This document shows, piece by piece, positions 37,481 to 46,891 of a DNA stretch of 64,000 nt. Location of the stretch: positions 200,518 through 264,517 of the forward strand of contig WLWS01000006.1 in NCBI GenBank assembly GCA_012103475.1, read 5' to 3'. The position numbers and the translations under genes were made by a program. Every line of letters begins with the position of its first letter. The first letter of the stretch is position 1. The notes below the pieces were generated by a model that had not been told where the DNA came from, did no database searches, and saw nothing but the letters and a program-made list of their open reading frames with translations. Source of the DNA: Gammaproteobacteria bacterium (GTDB lineage Bacteria > Pseudomonadota > Gammaproteobacteria > Eutrophobiales > Eutrophobiaceae).

Positions 37481-38846
37481 GGCAAAGGTTCAATATTCCT
37501 GCAGTGATTGTGGCGCCGTGAGTATCAAATGGTCCGGACAATGCCCTGATTGTGCTAACTGGAACACATTGGTGGAGGAAGTAGTAGCAAAATCCACAGA
37601 TAATGACAGTAATCGTTTTAAACAACACCTCAGCAAAGCAATCGAAGTCCGCTCTTTAGACAAAGTTGAATTACAGGAAGATTCACGTCTGAGTACGGGG
37701 ATAGCTGAACTCGACAGGGTAATGGGTGGTGGTCTTGTGTCTGGCTCAGTTACCCTTATCGGGGGTGATCCGGGGATCGGCAAATCTACTGTTCTAATTC
37801 AGGCGCTGTCTTCCATTTCTGTCACTCATAAAATTGACAGCCTGTATGTCAGTGGCGAAGAATCTATTGAACAAATAGGACTGCGTGCACGACGACTGGG
37901 TCTGGAACTCGACGCACTCAGGGTTTATACGGAAAATAACCTTGAGAGTATTCTGCAACTGGCTAGTAAGGATCTACCTCGGGTTATTGTGATTGATTCG
38001 ATTCAAACCATTTATACAGAGTTGCTGACATCGGCACCGGGTTCGGTCTCTCAGGTTCGCGAATCAGCTGCACAACTGGTTAGATTCGCAAAACAAACCA
38101 ACACAGCTGTTTTGCTGGTTGGCCATGTCACCAAAGAAGGCGCACTTGCCGGACCACGTGTGCTGGAGCATATGGTCGATACTGTACTCTATTTCGAAGG
38201 GGATAGCGGTAGTCGTTATCGGGTTATCCGTGCAGTCAAAAATCGCTTTGGTGCAGTGAACGAGCTGGGTGTATTCGCAATGACAGACAGGGGCTTGAAA
38301 GAGGTAAGTAACCCGTCCGCGATATTTCTGTCACGTCATGAGCAGGAAGTCGCTGGCAGTATAATTATGGTGACCAGGGAGGGGACCAGACCTATGCTGG
38401 TTGAGGTTCAGGCACTGGTCGATGAGTCACATCTTCCGCAACCAAGACGGGTTACTGTTGGCCTGGAGCAGAACAGATTGATAATGCTGCTGGCAATACT
38501 GAACCGGCATGCCGGTATCAGCAGTTTTGACCGGGACATCTTTATCAACGTTGTTGGAGGCATACGAATTTCCGAAACAGGTGCAGATCTGGCTATTCTA
38601 CTGGCGGTAATTTCAAGTTTGAGAAACAAACCTTTGCCCACTGATCTGGTTGTATTTGGTGAAGTTGGTCTTGCCGGTGAGATTCGGCCTGTTCAAAATG
38701 GTCCGGAGCGTCTAAACGAAGCAGCCAAACACGGATTTAAAAAGGCGATAGTGCCCTATGCGAACAAACCCAAAGAGAGCATTAAGGAGCTAGAGATAAT
38801 TGCCGTGACCCGGCTGACAGAATTGTTCGAACAGGGATTAATTTAG
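37473..38846 (+). CDS. radA: DNA repair protein RadA
   Basis: RadA is a RecA-like ATPase that drives branch migration in recombinational repair. The 457 residues show a C4 zinc finger (CSDCGAVSIKWSGQCPDC), Walker A GGDPGIGKST, the RadA-specific KNRFGAVNELGVF motif, and a C-terminal Lon-like domain (LAGEIRPV). Its start overlaps alr by eight bases. Its end overlaps the convergent CorB-type gene by nine bases. Confidence 0.96.
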   Translation: MAKAKVQYSCSDCGAVSIKWSGQCPDCANWNTLVEEVVAKSTDNDSNRFKQHLSKAIEVRSLDKVELQEDSRLSTGIAELDRVMGGGLVSGSVTLIGGDPGIGKSTVLIQALSSISVTHKIDSLYVSGEESIEQIGLRARRLGLELDALRVYTENNLESILQLASKDLPRVIVIDSIQTIYTELLTSAPGSVSQVRESAAQLVRFAKQTNTAVLLVGHVTKEGALAGPRVLEHMVDTVLYFEGDSGSRYRVIRAVKNRFGAVNELGVFAMTDRGLKEVSNPSAIFLSRHEQEVAGSIIMVTREGTRPMLVEVQALVDESHLPQPRRVTVGLEQNRLIMLLAILNRHAGISSFDRDIFINVVGGIRISETGADLAILLAVISSLRNKPLPTDLVVFGEVGLAGEIRPVQNGPERLNEAAKHGFKKAIVPYANKPKESIKELEIIAVTRLTELFEQGLI

Positions 38847-40139
38847 TGCTTGCAGTTCATCCTGACTTTCATCGTTCTCAATTATCTCGACTCTTATCTT
38901 TTTCACTGCATTATCTACAGCCTGTGTGATTGTCAGACTGACATTTCCAATTCTCAGACTGGTGCCAGGTTCAGGTATGCTCTGTAAATGTTCAAGAATG
39001 AGACCATTAAGAGTTTTAGGGCCGTCAACAGGAAGTTGCAGTTTTATCTGACGATTGATGTCACGTAAGGTCGCACTACCATCAATAATATGGCTACCGT
39101 CTTCCTGAGGGTGAATATCCTGGCTGAAGTGTTGCAAATCGGTTGTGAAATCGCCGACGATTTCTTCCAGAATATCTTCAAGCGTGACAAGCCCCTGAAT
39201 ATTTCCGTATTCGTCTACCACAAAGCCTATTCGTCGTTTCTGTCGTTGAAAATTCATCAGCTGAGTATGCATAGGAGTACCCAGAGGGGCGAAATAAGGT
39301 TCGTTGACACTACTTTCAAGTGTTTCGATTAACAAATCACCCTTATCTTGTGAAGTCAGTAATCTGGGGATATTACGAACGTGCAGGATGCCCAGAATAT
39401 TATCAATATTGTCACGATAAACAGGCAAGCGGGTATGCTGTGCGTGACCCAGCGCTTTTACGATTTCGGCGGGCGTGTCGCTTAAATTGATACCATCAAT
39501 TTCCGCTCTGGGAACCATTATTTCATCGATAGTTATGTTTTCAAGATCGAGAATGCTGATCAGCATTTTTTGATGTCGTCTTGGTATCATTGCGCCAGCT
39601 TCGATTACCACTGTCCGCAGTTCTTCTCTGGTCAAGGGTGTTTCTTCCATGTTTTCAACATTGACTTTTAGCAAGGACAGAAGAGCATTGGCGACCTTGT
39701 TAATAATCCAGACAAAGGGGTAAAGCATCTTGCCCAGAGGTGTGAGAATATAAGCTGCTGGAAAAGCAATACGTTCTGGATATAGCGCAGCCAGTGTTTT
39801 CGGGGCAACTTCGGCAAATATCAGAATGACTACAGTCAATAATATCGGAGCGACAGCAAGTCCAATTTCGCCTAAAAGGCGCATTGCGATAACTGTGGCC
39901 AGAGAAGCTGCGAATATATTCACGAGGTTATTGCCGAGCAGTATCAGACCAATCAGCCTGTCAGGCCTTTTTAGCAGAGCTTCAACAAGGTTCGCACTGC
40001 GGTGACCGTCTTCAGCAAGATGCCGTAATCGGTAGCGATTCAGCGCCATCATTCCAGTTTCGGAGCTGGAAAAAAAAGCAGACAAAAGTACCAGCAGGAA
40101 GAGAATGCCAAATAATACGGAAATGGGAATATCGCTCAA
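38838..40139 (-). CDS. CorB/YfjD-type CNNM membrane protein with CBS domains
   Basis: A 433-residue protein with an N-terminal DUF21/CNNM membrane domain (about 1-185, starting VLFGILFLLVLLSAFFSSSETG), a CBS domain pair (about 200-330, IMVPRAEIDGINLSD and VVDEYGNIQGLVTLEDILEE), and a C-terminal CorC_HlyC domain. Relatives are linked to magnesium and cobalt efflux. It lies beside the CcsA-family gene and near ffh, as in E. coli (yfjD-ypjD-ffh). Confidence 0.9.
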   Translation of the reverse strand: MSDIPISVLFGILFLLVLLSAFFSSSETGMMALNRYRLRHLAEDGHRSANLVEALLKRPDRLIGLILLGNNLVNIFAASLATVIAMRLLGEIGLAVAPILLTVVILIFAEVAPKTLAALYPERIAFPAAYILTPLGKMLYPFVWIINKVANALLSLLKVNVENMEETPLTREELRTVVIEAGAMIPRRHQKMLISILDLENITIDEIMVPRAEIDGINLSDTPAEIVKALGHAQHTRLPVYRDNIDNILGILHVRNIPRLLTSQDKGDLLIETLESSVNEPYFAPLGTPMHTQLMNFQRQKRRIGFVVDEYGNIQGLVTLEDILEEIVGDFTTDLQHFSQDIHPQEDGSHIIDGSATLRDINRQIKLQLPVDGPKTLNGLILEHLQSIPEPGTSLRIGNVSLTITQAVDNAVKKIRVEIIENDESQDELQALN

Positions 40140-40179
40140 ATTTTTTCTCTCAACGCTGGAGCTTCGAAGGGCTCAAGTT

Positions 40180-41028
40180 TCAGACTTTTCCGAGCACCAA
40201 CTCGAGCACAAATTTGGAACCGAAATAGGCCAGTAATAAAAGTACGCATCCACCCAGAGTCAGACGAGTAAGTTTTTTACCACGCCAACCCCAGGCCCAG
40301 CGCCCAAGCAACAGTACTGCAAAAACCAGCCAGGCCAGAATAGAAAAAACAACTTTATGGGACAGATGTTGTTCGAAGACATTTTCAACAAAAACCAGCC
40401 CGGTGGACAGGCTCAGGCTGAGGAGAAAAAAGCCAATTGCAATCAGTTGAACCAACAGGGTTTCCATAATTTGCATTGGCGGTAGCAGGCGAATGCTCCT
40501 GGTAGGACGCTTGTTATGCAACTGGTTTTCCTGAAAAGCCAGCAGCATAGCTTGTAGCGCTGCTATGGCGAGCAGACTATAGGCGCTTACCGAGAGAAGA
40601 ATGTGGAGACGCAGTCCGATACTGAGACCCTCCGGCAGGATATAGGTATGCGGCATTATCATATCCAGTGCCAGGGCAAGAGCCGCGGCAGGAAGAAAAA
40701 TATACAGAAGATTATCGGTTGGTTTAATCATACTACCAAAAAAGAGGAGGAAAGCTATAAACCAGCTAATCAGAGAAAGTGCATTGTAGAAACCAAGGTT
40801 AATCCCTTCTGGCGTGTTAGTCAGTTGATAGATGGCGATTCCGTGCAAAAGCAGGGCAAGAGCTGCTGCGCTCATGGGCCCGGTTTTTTCCATCAGTTCC
40901 GGGCTCTCTTTCAGCTTAAAGATGCTGATGCCGATCCAGACTGTGGAAATCAGATAACTGATTAGTGCAATATAGCCCCAGAGCAAAGGTTTGTTCCTGA
41001 TTATTAGTGGTTTCAGTATAATATGCAT
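40180..41028 (-). CDS. CcsA-family membrane protein (YpjD-like)
   Basis: A 282-residue inner-membrane protein with eight predicted transmembrane helices. The C-terminal two thirds fit the CcsA/CcmC cytochrome c assembly family, with conserved histidines in LHILLSVSAYS and in EQHLSHKVVFS. E. coli YpjD, encoded next to ffh, is the closest named relative. Haem handling is inferred from the family. It is divergent from the aspartate dehydrogenase gene and 41 bases upstream of the CorB-type gene on the same strand. Confidence 0.87.
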   Translation of the reverse strand: MHIILKPLIIRNKPLLWGYIALISYLISTVWIGISIFKLKESPELMEKTGPMSAAALALLLHGIAIYQLTNTPEGINLGFYNALSLISWFIAFLLFFGSMIKPTDNLLYIFLPAAALALALDMIMPHTYILPEGLSIGLRLHILLSVSAYSLLAIAALQAMLLAFQENQLHNKRPTRSIRLLPPMQIMETLLVQLIAIGFFLLSLSLSTGLVFVENVFEQHLSHKVVFSILAWLVFAVLLLGRWAWGWRGKKLTRLTLGGCVLLLLAYFGSKFVLELVLGKV

Positions 41029-41087
41029 TATTCATGTATCAGTCTCGTAATTTTCTTAATATTTGAGCTTTCGGTCCAGAGGGGTTT

Positions 41088-41894
41088 ATGCGCGTAGGTA
41101 TAATAGGTTTCGGTGGCATGGGTAGAGTCGTGTGTAGGGTGCTGCTGGAACAGGGCCATGACGCGAATATAGAAATAGCAGGTGTTATTGTCTCTGCTGA
41201 GGATTACAAAGAAGCTGAAAAGTACAACACAATGAATATTCCCCTGCTGGATAGTTTTGAGGATTTGATGCGGCAGAAACCTGATGTAATCGCGGAATGT
41301 GCCGGACATGATGCAGTTCGACAATACGGGCATGAGGTTCTGAGCGCGGGTATCAGTTTATTAGTCATCTCAATAGGGGCACTTGCCGAAGAATCTCTCT
41401 ATGAACAACTTAGAGAGACGGCAAAACTAAATGACGCATCCGTGTATTTGCCGGCTGGAGCCGTCGGTGGTATAGACGCGCTGACCGCCGCCCGCCTGGC
41501 AGGACTTCAAAAAGTGACCTACCGCGGGCGTAAACCAGCGCTGGCATGGCGAGGAACCCCGGCGGAAGAAACGCTTGATCTGACTGGCTTGTATAAGGCC
41601 GAGTGTTTTTATAGTGGCAGCGCAAGAGATGCGGCTCTGGCATTTCCACGTAACAGTAATGTCGCGGCGACGGTTGCGTTGGCGGGCCTGGGATTTGATG
41701 AGACCAGGGTAGAACTGCTTGCTGACCCGGATATCAGTGAAAATATGCACGAACTGGAAGTAGAGGCCATCAGTGGTAATTTTCAGGTCAGTTTATCCGG
41801 TATACCACTGGATGACAGTCCAAAAACCTCGGCACTGGCGGCCTATAGTGTGGCGAAATGTTTGTTAGATATGAATACAGCAGTGATAATTTAA
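41088..41894 (+). CDS. Aspartate dehydrogenase family protein
   Basis: A 268-residue protein with an N-terminal NAD(P) fold (VGIIGFGGMGRVV at 3-15) and a C-terminal DUF108 aspartate dehydrogenase domain (LPAGAVGGIDALTAARL; ALAWRGTPAEE). Such enzymes oxidise L-aspartate to iminoaspartate, which can feed NAD synthesis, or run in reverse to make aspartate. AGAGG precedes the ATG. It sits between the ypjD-like gene and ffh, where E. coli has no such gene. NadX is a possible name, but the pathway is not shown. Confidence 0.85.
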   Translation: MRVGIIGFGGMGRVVCRVLLEQGHDANIEIAGVIVSAEDYKEAEKYNTMNIPLLDSFEDLMRQKPDVIAECAGHDAVRQYGHEVLSAGISLLVISIGALAEESLYEQLRETAKLNDASVYLPAGAVGGIDALTAARLAGLQKVTYRGRKPALAWRGTPAEETLDLTGLYKAECFYSGSARDAALAFPRNSNVAATVALAGLGFDETRVELLADPDISENMHELEVEAISGNFQVSLSGIPLDDSPKTSALAAYSVAKCLLDMNTAVII

Positions 41895-41940
41895 ATCTTT
41901 AATAATTTAAACACGGGATTGAACCCGATCAGGAATAAAC

Positions 41941-43302
41941 ATGTTTGATAATTTAAGCGATAGATTGACAAAAGTACTGAAGGATCTGCGTGGTCACGGG
42001 CGTCTCAATGAAGATAATATTTCCGAAGCCTTGAGAGAGGTGAGAATGGCTCTGCTGGAAGCAGATGTGGCTTTGCCTGTCGTGAAAGAGTTCATCGAAC
42101 ATGTAAAAAGCAAGGCAATATCTCAGGAAGTGATGAGTAGCCTCACGCCTGGTCAGGCGGTCATAAAGATCGTGAACGATGAGTTGGTGCAGATGATGGG
42201 CGAGTCCAACGTCTCCCTGAATATGAACACACAACCACCCGCCGTGATACTTATGGCGGGATTGCAAGGCGCCGGTAAAACCACGACCGTTGGCAAGCTG
42301 GGACGCTGGCTCAAGGAGAAACAGAAGAAAAAAGTAATGACAGTCAGTTGTGATATCTATCGTCCGGCGGCTATAGAGCAACTGCGGGTTCTCGCCAGCG
42401 ATAACCAGCTTGAGTTTTTTGAAAGCACAGTTGAACAGGACCCGGTTGACATTGCCAGAGCGGCTATAAAACAGGCCAGTGCGCAGTTTATGGATGTGCT
42501 CATCGTTGATACAGCCGGGCGACTGCACGTTGACGGGGGTATGATGGATGAAGTGAAGTCTCTGCACTCGGCAATAAACCCCTCCGACACGATTTTCGTC
42601 ATTGACAGTATGCTCGGTCAGGATGCAGTGAACTCAGCGCAGGCTTTTAATACAACACTGCCACTTACCGGGGTCATACTCACAAAAACCGATGGCGATG
42701 CGAGAGGTGGTGCAGCTCTATCGGTGCGACAGGTCACGGGGAAACCCATTTTGTTTATTGGTACTGGCGAAAAAAGTGATGAGCTGAGTCCTTTTCATCC
42801 GGATCGGGTGGCCTCAAGAATTCTGGGTATGGGCGATGTGCTGTCCCTGATTGAAGAAGTTGAAGAAAAAGCGGATAAAGAAAAAGCGGAAAAGCTGGCG
42901 AAGAAACTAAAGAAAGGAAAAGGTTTTACCCTGACTGATTTTAATGATCAGCTGGATCAAATGAAGAATATGGGCGGCATGGGAGGCTTGCTTGATAAAT
43001 TACCCGGTGCCGGGCAAATTCCCCAGGCAGCGCTTAATCAGGTTGACGACAAACAAATGGGGAAATTGCAGGCCATTATCAGTTCCATGACACTGGACGA
43101 AAGAAAAAGACCGGCGCTTATAAATGGTTCGCGAAAAAAACGCATTGCCAATGGTTCAGGCACGCAAATACAAGATGTGAATCGCCTTCTGAAACAATTC
43201 AATCAAATGCAGAAAATGATGAAAAAAATGTCCAAAAAAGGTGGTATGCAGAAGATGATGCGTGGGCTTGGTGGTAATTTACCTCCTGGCTTTCGGCCTT
43301 AA
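41941..43302 (+). CDS. ffh: Signal recognition particle protein Ffh
   Basis: GTPase of the signal recognition particle that binds signal sequences and 4.5S RNA (ffs at 294). The 453 residues comprise the N domain, a G domain with GLQGAGKTTTVGKLG, DTAGRLHVDGG and TKTDGDARGG, and a methionine-rich M domain (about 300-453) ending in a run of Met, Lys and Gly. AGGA precedes the ATG. Full length and ordinary. Confidence 0.97.
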   Translation: MFDNLSDRLTKVLKDLRGHGRLNEDNISEALREVRMALLEADVALPVVKEFIEHVKSKAISQEVMSSLTPGQAVIKIVNDELVQMMGESNVSLNMNTQPPAVILMAGLQGAGKTTTVGKLGRWLKEKQKKKVMTVSCDIYRPAAIEQLRVLASDNQLEFFESTVEQDPVDIARAAIKQASAQFMDVLIVDTAGRLHVDGGMMDEVKSLHSAINPSDTIFVIDSMLGQDAVNSAQAFNTTLPLTGVILTKTDGDARGGAALSVRQVTGKPILFIGTGEKSDELSPFHPDRVASRILGMGDVLSLIEEVEEKADKEKAEKLAKKLKKGKGFTLTDFNDQLDQMKNMGGMGGLLDKLPGAGQIPQAALNQVDDKQMGKLQAIISSMTLDERKRPALINGSRKKRIANGSGTQIQDVNRLLKQFNQMQKMMKKMSKKGGMQKMMRGLGGNLPPGFRP

Positions 43303-43307
43303 GGTTC

Positions 43308-43808
43308 TCAAAACCAGCCAGCAATGCGACCTCTGATTGTATGAGTCAGACACAAACAGAAGATGCCAAGAAAACATAGCAGACTCCATTCAGCGATACT
43401 GAAACCGAGAAATGTCCAGTCGACCACCGCACATTCTCCGGAGCCGGTAAACACTTTTTCAAGCGTTTCACCAAAAGAAAAGACCTGCATCATGTATTCG
43501 AGACCGGGACCACATTCAGGAACCTTATCAGCAGGTAAGTGTTGCAGCCAGACCTGACGCCCCGCAATTGATGCACCGCAAAGCGCGGCCACGCTTAAGA
43601 GGACTCCGTAGATGCGCATACCGGTAGTGCCCGGCCCATGTATGAGGCCTGTCAGGGCGATAATAGCCACGGCAAGGTAAGCGACGCGTTGAAATATACA
43701 TAGCGGGCAGGGTTCCAGGCCATCAACAAATTGCAGGTAATAACCGTAGCCAAGCAGCCCACAGCAGCTCAGAAGCAGTAAAAGATAAAAAGATCTGGGT
43801 GTTTTCAT
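43308..43808 (-). CDS. dsbB: Disulfide bond formation protein DsbB
   Basis: Inner-membrane quinone reductase that reoxidises DsbA. The 166-residue protein has four transmembrane helices and both cysteine pairs: CPLC in the first periplasmic loop (near 34-37) and two cysteines in the second loop (VPECGPG and GSGECAV). It overlaps the YheT-type hydrolase gene by four bases on the same strand and converges on ffh. Confidence 0.94.
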   Translation of the reverse strand: MKTPRSFYLLLLLSCCGLLGYGYYLQFVDGLEPCPLCIFQRVAYLAVAIIALTGLIHGPGTTGMRIYGVLLSVAALCGASIAGRQVWLQHLPADKVPECGPGLEYMMQVFSFGETLEKVFTGSGECAVVDWTFLGFSIAEWSLLCFLGIFCLCLTHTIRGRIAGWF

Positions 43809-44788
43809 ATCGCTTTGTCGAGATGTGAATGTATGTATTTCGGAATTCTGCTCTTAAGCCAATGCTTTGCTCGCCAGGGATATTTACCATTAATAAATCC
43901 GACGTGTCCACCCTTATTCGTAATTTCCAGTTCAACATTCTGGCCAACTTCATTTGCCTCAGGAATTACCTCAGGCGTCATAAAGGGGTCATCCTTTGAC
44001 TGAATAATAAGTGTTGGTGTGGTGATATTCTTCAAATACTGATGGCAACTTGAGCGCGAATAATAATCATTGACACCATTAAAACCATGTAAGGGTGCAG
44101 TTATCTGGTCATCGAAAAGATGGAAGGTTTTCATGGAGTCAAGTCTATTCAGAGGTAAATCTATCTTTCTATCACGATATTTTTCTCTGGTTTTTTTATG
44201 CAGACTGGCAAGTAAATAACGCTGATAGAATTTTGAGAGTCCCCGGTTCAGCTGAAGTGCGCAACTATCCAGTAGAAAAGGAACTGAAACAGCAACTGCG
44301 GCATCAAGTTTCGTATTCTGCCTGTTTTCGCCGAGATATTTTAGCAGAGCGTTACCACCAAGCGAGTAAGCGATAGCAAATAAGGGGCTGTCTGGAAAGC
44401 GGGTTCGCAGAGTAGAAATCAGAAATTCTATATCTCCAGTATCGCCAGAGTGGTAATTCCGATCCAGTCGGTTGAATTCGCCGCTACAACCGCGAAAGTG
44501 CATGAATACGCCGCGCCAGCCATGCGATGCAATGCTCGACATAATGTCCTGAATATAGGGAGAATTGATGGAACCTTCCAGCCCATGAAAGACAGCAACA
44601 AGCGGACCGGAGCTTTCTCCTGTCCAGCAGAGGTCGACAAAATCACCATCGTTTAGTTCGAGGCGTTCTTTTGAATAAGTGAAGGGGTTTTGCGCAGGAA
44701 ATAGTCGTGGCCATAATGTTTGTGTATGTCGGTTACTTAACCACCACGGAGCGACAAAGTTACTGCGACTGACTTTTCCACGAGACAC
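43805..44788 (-). CDS. YheT-type alpha/beta hydrolase
   Basis: A 327-residue alpha/beta hydrolase. The family pattern is clear: an N-terminal WWLSNRHTQTLWPRLF, the oxyanion segment VAVFHGLEGS, the nucleophile elbow YSLGGNALLKYLGE near residue 142, an acid in SKDDPFMTPE, and the catalytic histidine in NKGGHVGF. Substrates of the YheT/ABHD1 group are mostly esters; the physiological one is unknown. Coupled to dsbB by a four-base overlap. Confidence 0.9.
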   Translation of the reverse strand: MSRGKVSRSNFVAPWWLSNRHTQTLWPRLFPAQNPFTYSKERLELNDGDFVDLCWTGESSGPLVAVFHGLEGSINSPYIQDIMSSIASHGWRGVFMHFRGCSGEFNRLDRNYHSGDTGDIEFLISTLRTRFPDSPLFAIAYSLGGNALLKYLGENRQNTKLDAAVAVSVPFLLDSCALQLNRGLSKFYQRYLLASLHKKTREKYRDRKIDLPLNRLDSMKTFHLFDDQITAPLHGFNGVNDYYSRSSCHQYLKNITTPTLIIQSKDDPFMTPEVIPEANEVGQNVELEITNKGGHVGFINGKYPWRAKHWLKSRIPKYIHSHLDKAI

Positions 44789-44810
44789 TGCTGAGATTCG
44801 TTAGCTTGTC

Positions 44811-45776
44811 TTAGTTAGCCAGACTATAGGGCAGAGGGGAAAGTTCCAGGTAAGGTCCATTCTCACTCTCAAAAAACAGCGAATCAGCTTCAGTGGCTTC
44901 AAGATCAAGTGTCAAAAGTATGAGGTAATTAGCCTCGCTATCTTCAATGCAATTCACTACCTGTCCAACGTGCTGTTGGGCAGAATTACTAGACACTTTT
45001 GCCTTAATTGAAATCTTATCTTGAGTAGCGATTTTTGCGCAGTAGAGGCGTTGTTTTAATTTGCCTCTGAAGTGCATTCTGGCAACTATTTCCTGTCCGG
45101 GATAACAACCCTTGTCAAAGCTGAGTCCGCCCAGCAAATCGAGGTTGAGGCTCTGTGGTAGAAACTCTTCACTGCATTCTTCTCCAACCCACGGTATCCC
45201 AGACTGAATATCCAGAATTTCCCATTGCGCAGCCTCGCTGACATCTGCCTGTTCAGAGATTTTCTGCCAGAGTTCTTTGGCGTTCGTAACCGGGCAGATA
45301 ATAATAGATCTCGCGGGTTCTGACCCGGTTCGAATTGTTAGAAGGTGAGTATTTTCGATTCCATCAATATATGAGAGGGCTTCTTTGTTGAGATCTGCGG
45401 TCAGACCAATCGGGACAAATTCTTCACTTAAGTTTGTGATAGTAACTTTTGCCCGAAGGACAAACATTTGCAATCGCTTGCTTAGCTTTTCACTAATCGT
45501 GTTTTTCAACAAAAGGAAATAACGCTGAGTATCGCGGTACAGGAAAAAAGTAGCGATTACCCTTCCTTTTATATTGCACCAACTGCTCATTTGCCAGGTG
45601 CCAATTTCAAGGCTGCTGACGTCGCTGCTCAACTGGCCTTGTAGAAAGTCTTCAGCGTCGTCGCCGGAGATTTCTATAATGTCAAAGCTGGATAGATCAA
45701 CAAGGCAATGCTCGTTATTTGATTGAGTGACATTGGTAATTTTTTGTTGCAGGAATTTTTTCCAGTCTTCATTCAT
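44811..45776 (-). CDS. ygfZ: Folate-binding Fe-S cluster repair protein YgfZ
   Basis: A GcvT-like protein that helps maintain certain iron-sulfur enzymes using folate. The 321-residue protein carries the signature FDKGCYPGQEIVAR near residues 219-232, including the essential cysteine. Next to sdhE and the succinate dehydrogenase genes it fits a role in Fe-S upkeep. It starts eight bases after sdhE. Confidence 0.92.
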   Translation of the reverse strand: MNEDWKKFLQQKITNVTQSNNEHCLVDLSSFDIIEISGDDAEDFLQGQLSSDVSSLEIGTWQMSSWCNIKGRVIATFFLYRDTQRYFLLLKNTISEKLSKRLQMFVLRAKVTITNLSEEFVPIGLTADLNKEALSYIDGIENTHLLTIRTGSEPARSIIICPVTNAKELWQKISEQADVSEAAQWEILDIQSGIPWVGEECSEEFLPQSLNLDLLGGLSFDKGCYPGQEIVARMHFRGKLKQRLYCAKIATQDKISIKAKVSSNSAQQHVGQVVNCIEDSEANYLILLTLDLEATEADSLFFESENGPYLELSPLPYSLAN

Positions 45777-45784
45777 AACATTTA

Positions 45785-46027
45785 TTAATTTGCATTGAGC
45801 TTGCGAAACTGTTGAATGAGGACATTGTATTCTGCTTTAAGAGGTTCTTTGCGACCTAGGATCCAGTCCATAATATCGAGGTCGCTCTCTTCAAGAATTT
45901 GACTGAATAAATGTTTTTGAACAGAGGATAGCTCAGCATATTCTTGTTCTAGAAAATGTTCAAAAACCAGATCCATCTCTTTTATTCCACGCCGACAGCG
46001 CCAGCGTAAGCGAGACAATTCACTCAT
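45785..46027 (-). CDS. sdhE: FAD assembly factor SdhE
   Basis: An 80-residue helical protein that promotes covalent flavinylation of SdhA. The conserved RGxxE motif is present as RRGIKEMD near residues 13-20, and the WRCRRG context is family-typical. It lies directly downstream of sdhB (11 bases), in the same operon as its client. E. coli SdhE is 88 residues. Confidence 0.95.
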   Translation of the reverse strand: MSELSRLRWRCRRGIKEMDLVFEHFLEQEYAELSSVQKHLFSQILEESDLDIMDWILGRKEPLKAEYNVLIQQFRKLNAN

Positions 46028-46038
46028 GTTTATCGAAA

Positions 46039-46821
46039 CTACATTGCTCTTGTAACAAGCAGTTTCTTGATTTCAGCAATAGATTTCGCAGGATTGAGTC
46101 CTTTGGGACAGGTATTCGTGCAGTTCATTATGGTGTGGCAGCGATAAAGACGAAATGGATCTTCAAGATCATCCAGTCTTTCGCCGGTATTTTCATCCCG
46201 ACTATCTATTATCCAGCGGTAGGCCTGTAATAATATGGCAGGTCCAAGGTAGCGATCACTGTTCCACCAGTAACTCGGACAGGAGGTTGAACAGCAGGCG
46301 CAAAGTATACATTCATAAAGGCCATCAATTTTCTCACGGTCCTCTTTTGATTGAAGTCGCTCTCTGTCCGGCGGTGCCGGTGTCTGGGTCTGCATCCAGG
46401 GTTTTATCGATGCGTATTGCGCATAAAAATGGGTCATATCCGGGACCAGATCTTTCTTGACCTGCATATGTGGCAGAGGATAAATCTTGATATCGCCCTT
46501 ATATTCGGCTATTCCGCGGGTACAGGCGAGGGTGTTGGTGTCGCCAATATTCATTGCACAGGAACCGCAAATACCCTCTCGACACGAACGCCTGAAAGTT
46601 AACGTCGAATCAATTTCATTTTTGATATAAATGATCGCATCCAGAACCATAGGGCCACACTTATCAAGATCAATCTCGTAACTGTCCATGCGAGGATTTT
46701 CACCGCTGTCTGGTTCCCAACGATAAATATGGAAAGTACGGGTATTGCTGGCTCCATTTGCCGCTGATATGGATTTACCCTTTTTAACTTTTGAATTTTT
46801 CGGGAGTGTAAATTCGGCCAT
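46039..46821 (-). CDS. sdhB: Succinate dehydrogenase iron-sulfur subunit
   Basis: Carries electrons from the flavin to quinone through [2Fe-2S], [4Fe-4S] and [3Fe-4S] clusters. Ligands are visible as CREGICGSC plus a later cysteine, [12 protein letters not shown] and [14 protein letters not shown]. At 260 residues it has about 20 more than E. coli SdhB, mainly at the N-terminus ([17 protein letters not shown]). A 70-base gap separates it from sdhA. Confidence 0.97.
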   Translation of the reverse strand: MAEFTLPKNSKVKKGKSISAANGASNTRTFHIYRWEPDSGENPRMDSYEIDLDKCGPMVLDAIIYIKNEIDSTLTFRRSCREGICGSCAMNIGDTNTLACTRGIAEYKGDIKIYPLPHMQVKKDLVPDMTHFYAQYASIKPWMQTQTPAPPDRERLQSKEDREKIDGLYECILCACCSTSCPSYWWNSDRYLGPAILLQAYRWIIDSRDENTGERLDDLEDPFRLYRCHTIMNCTNTCPKGLNPAKSIAEIKKLLVTRAM

Positions 46822-46891
46822 TATTTTTATCCGTGAATAATTTGCTAAAAATTTTATATAGTTCGCTGCACTGAATACGATTATTTATTTA

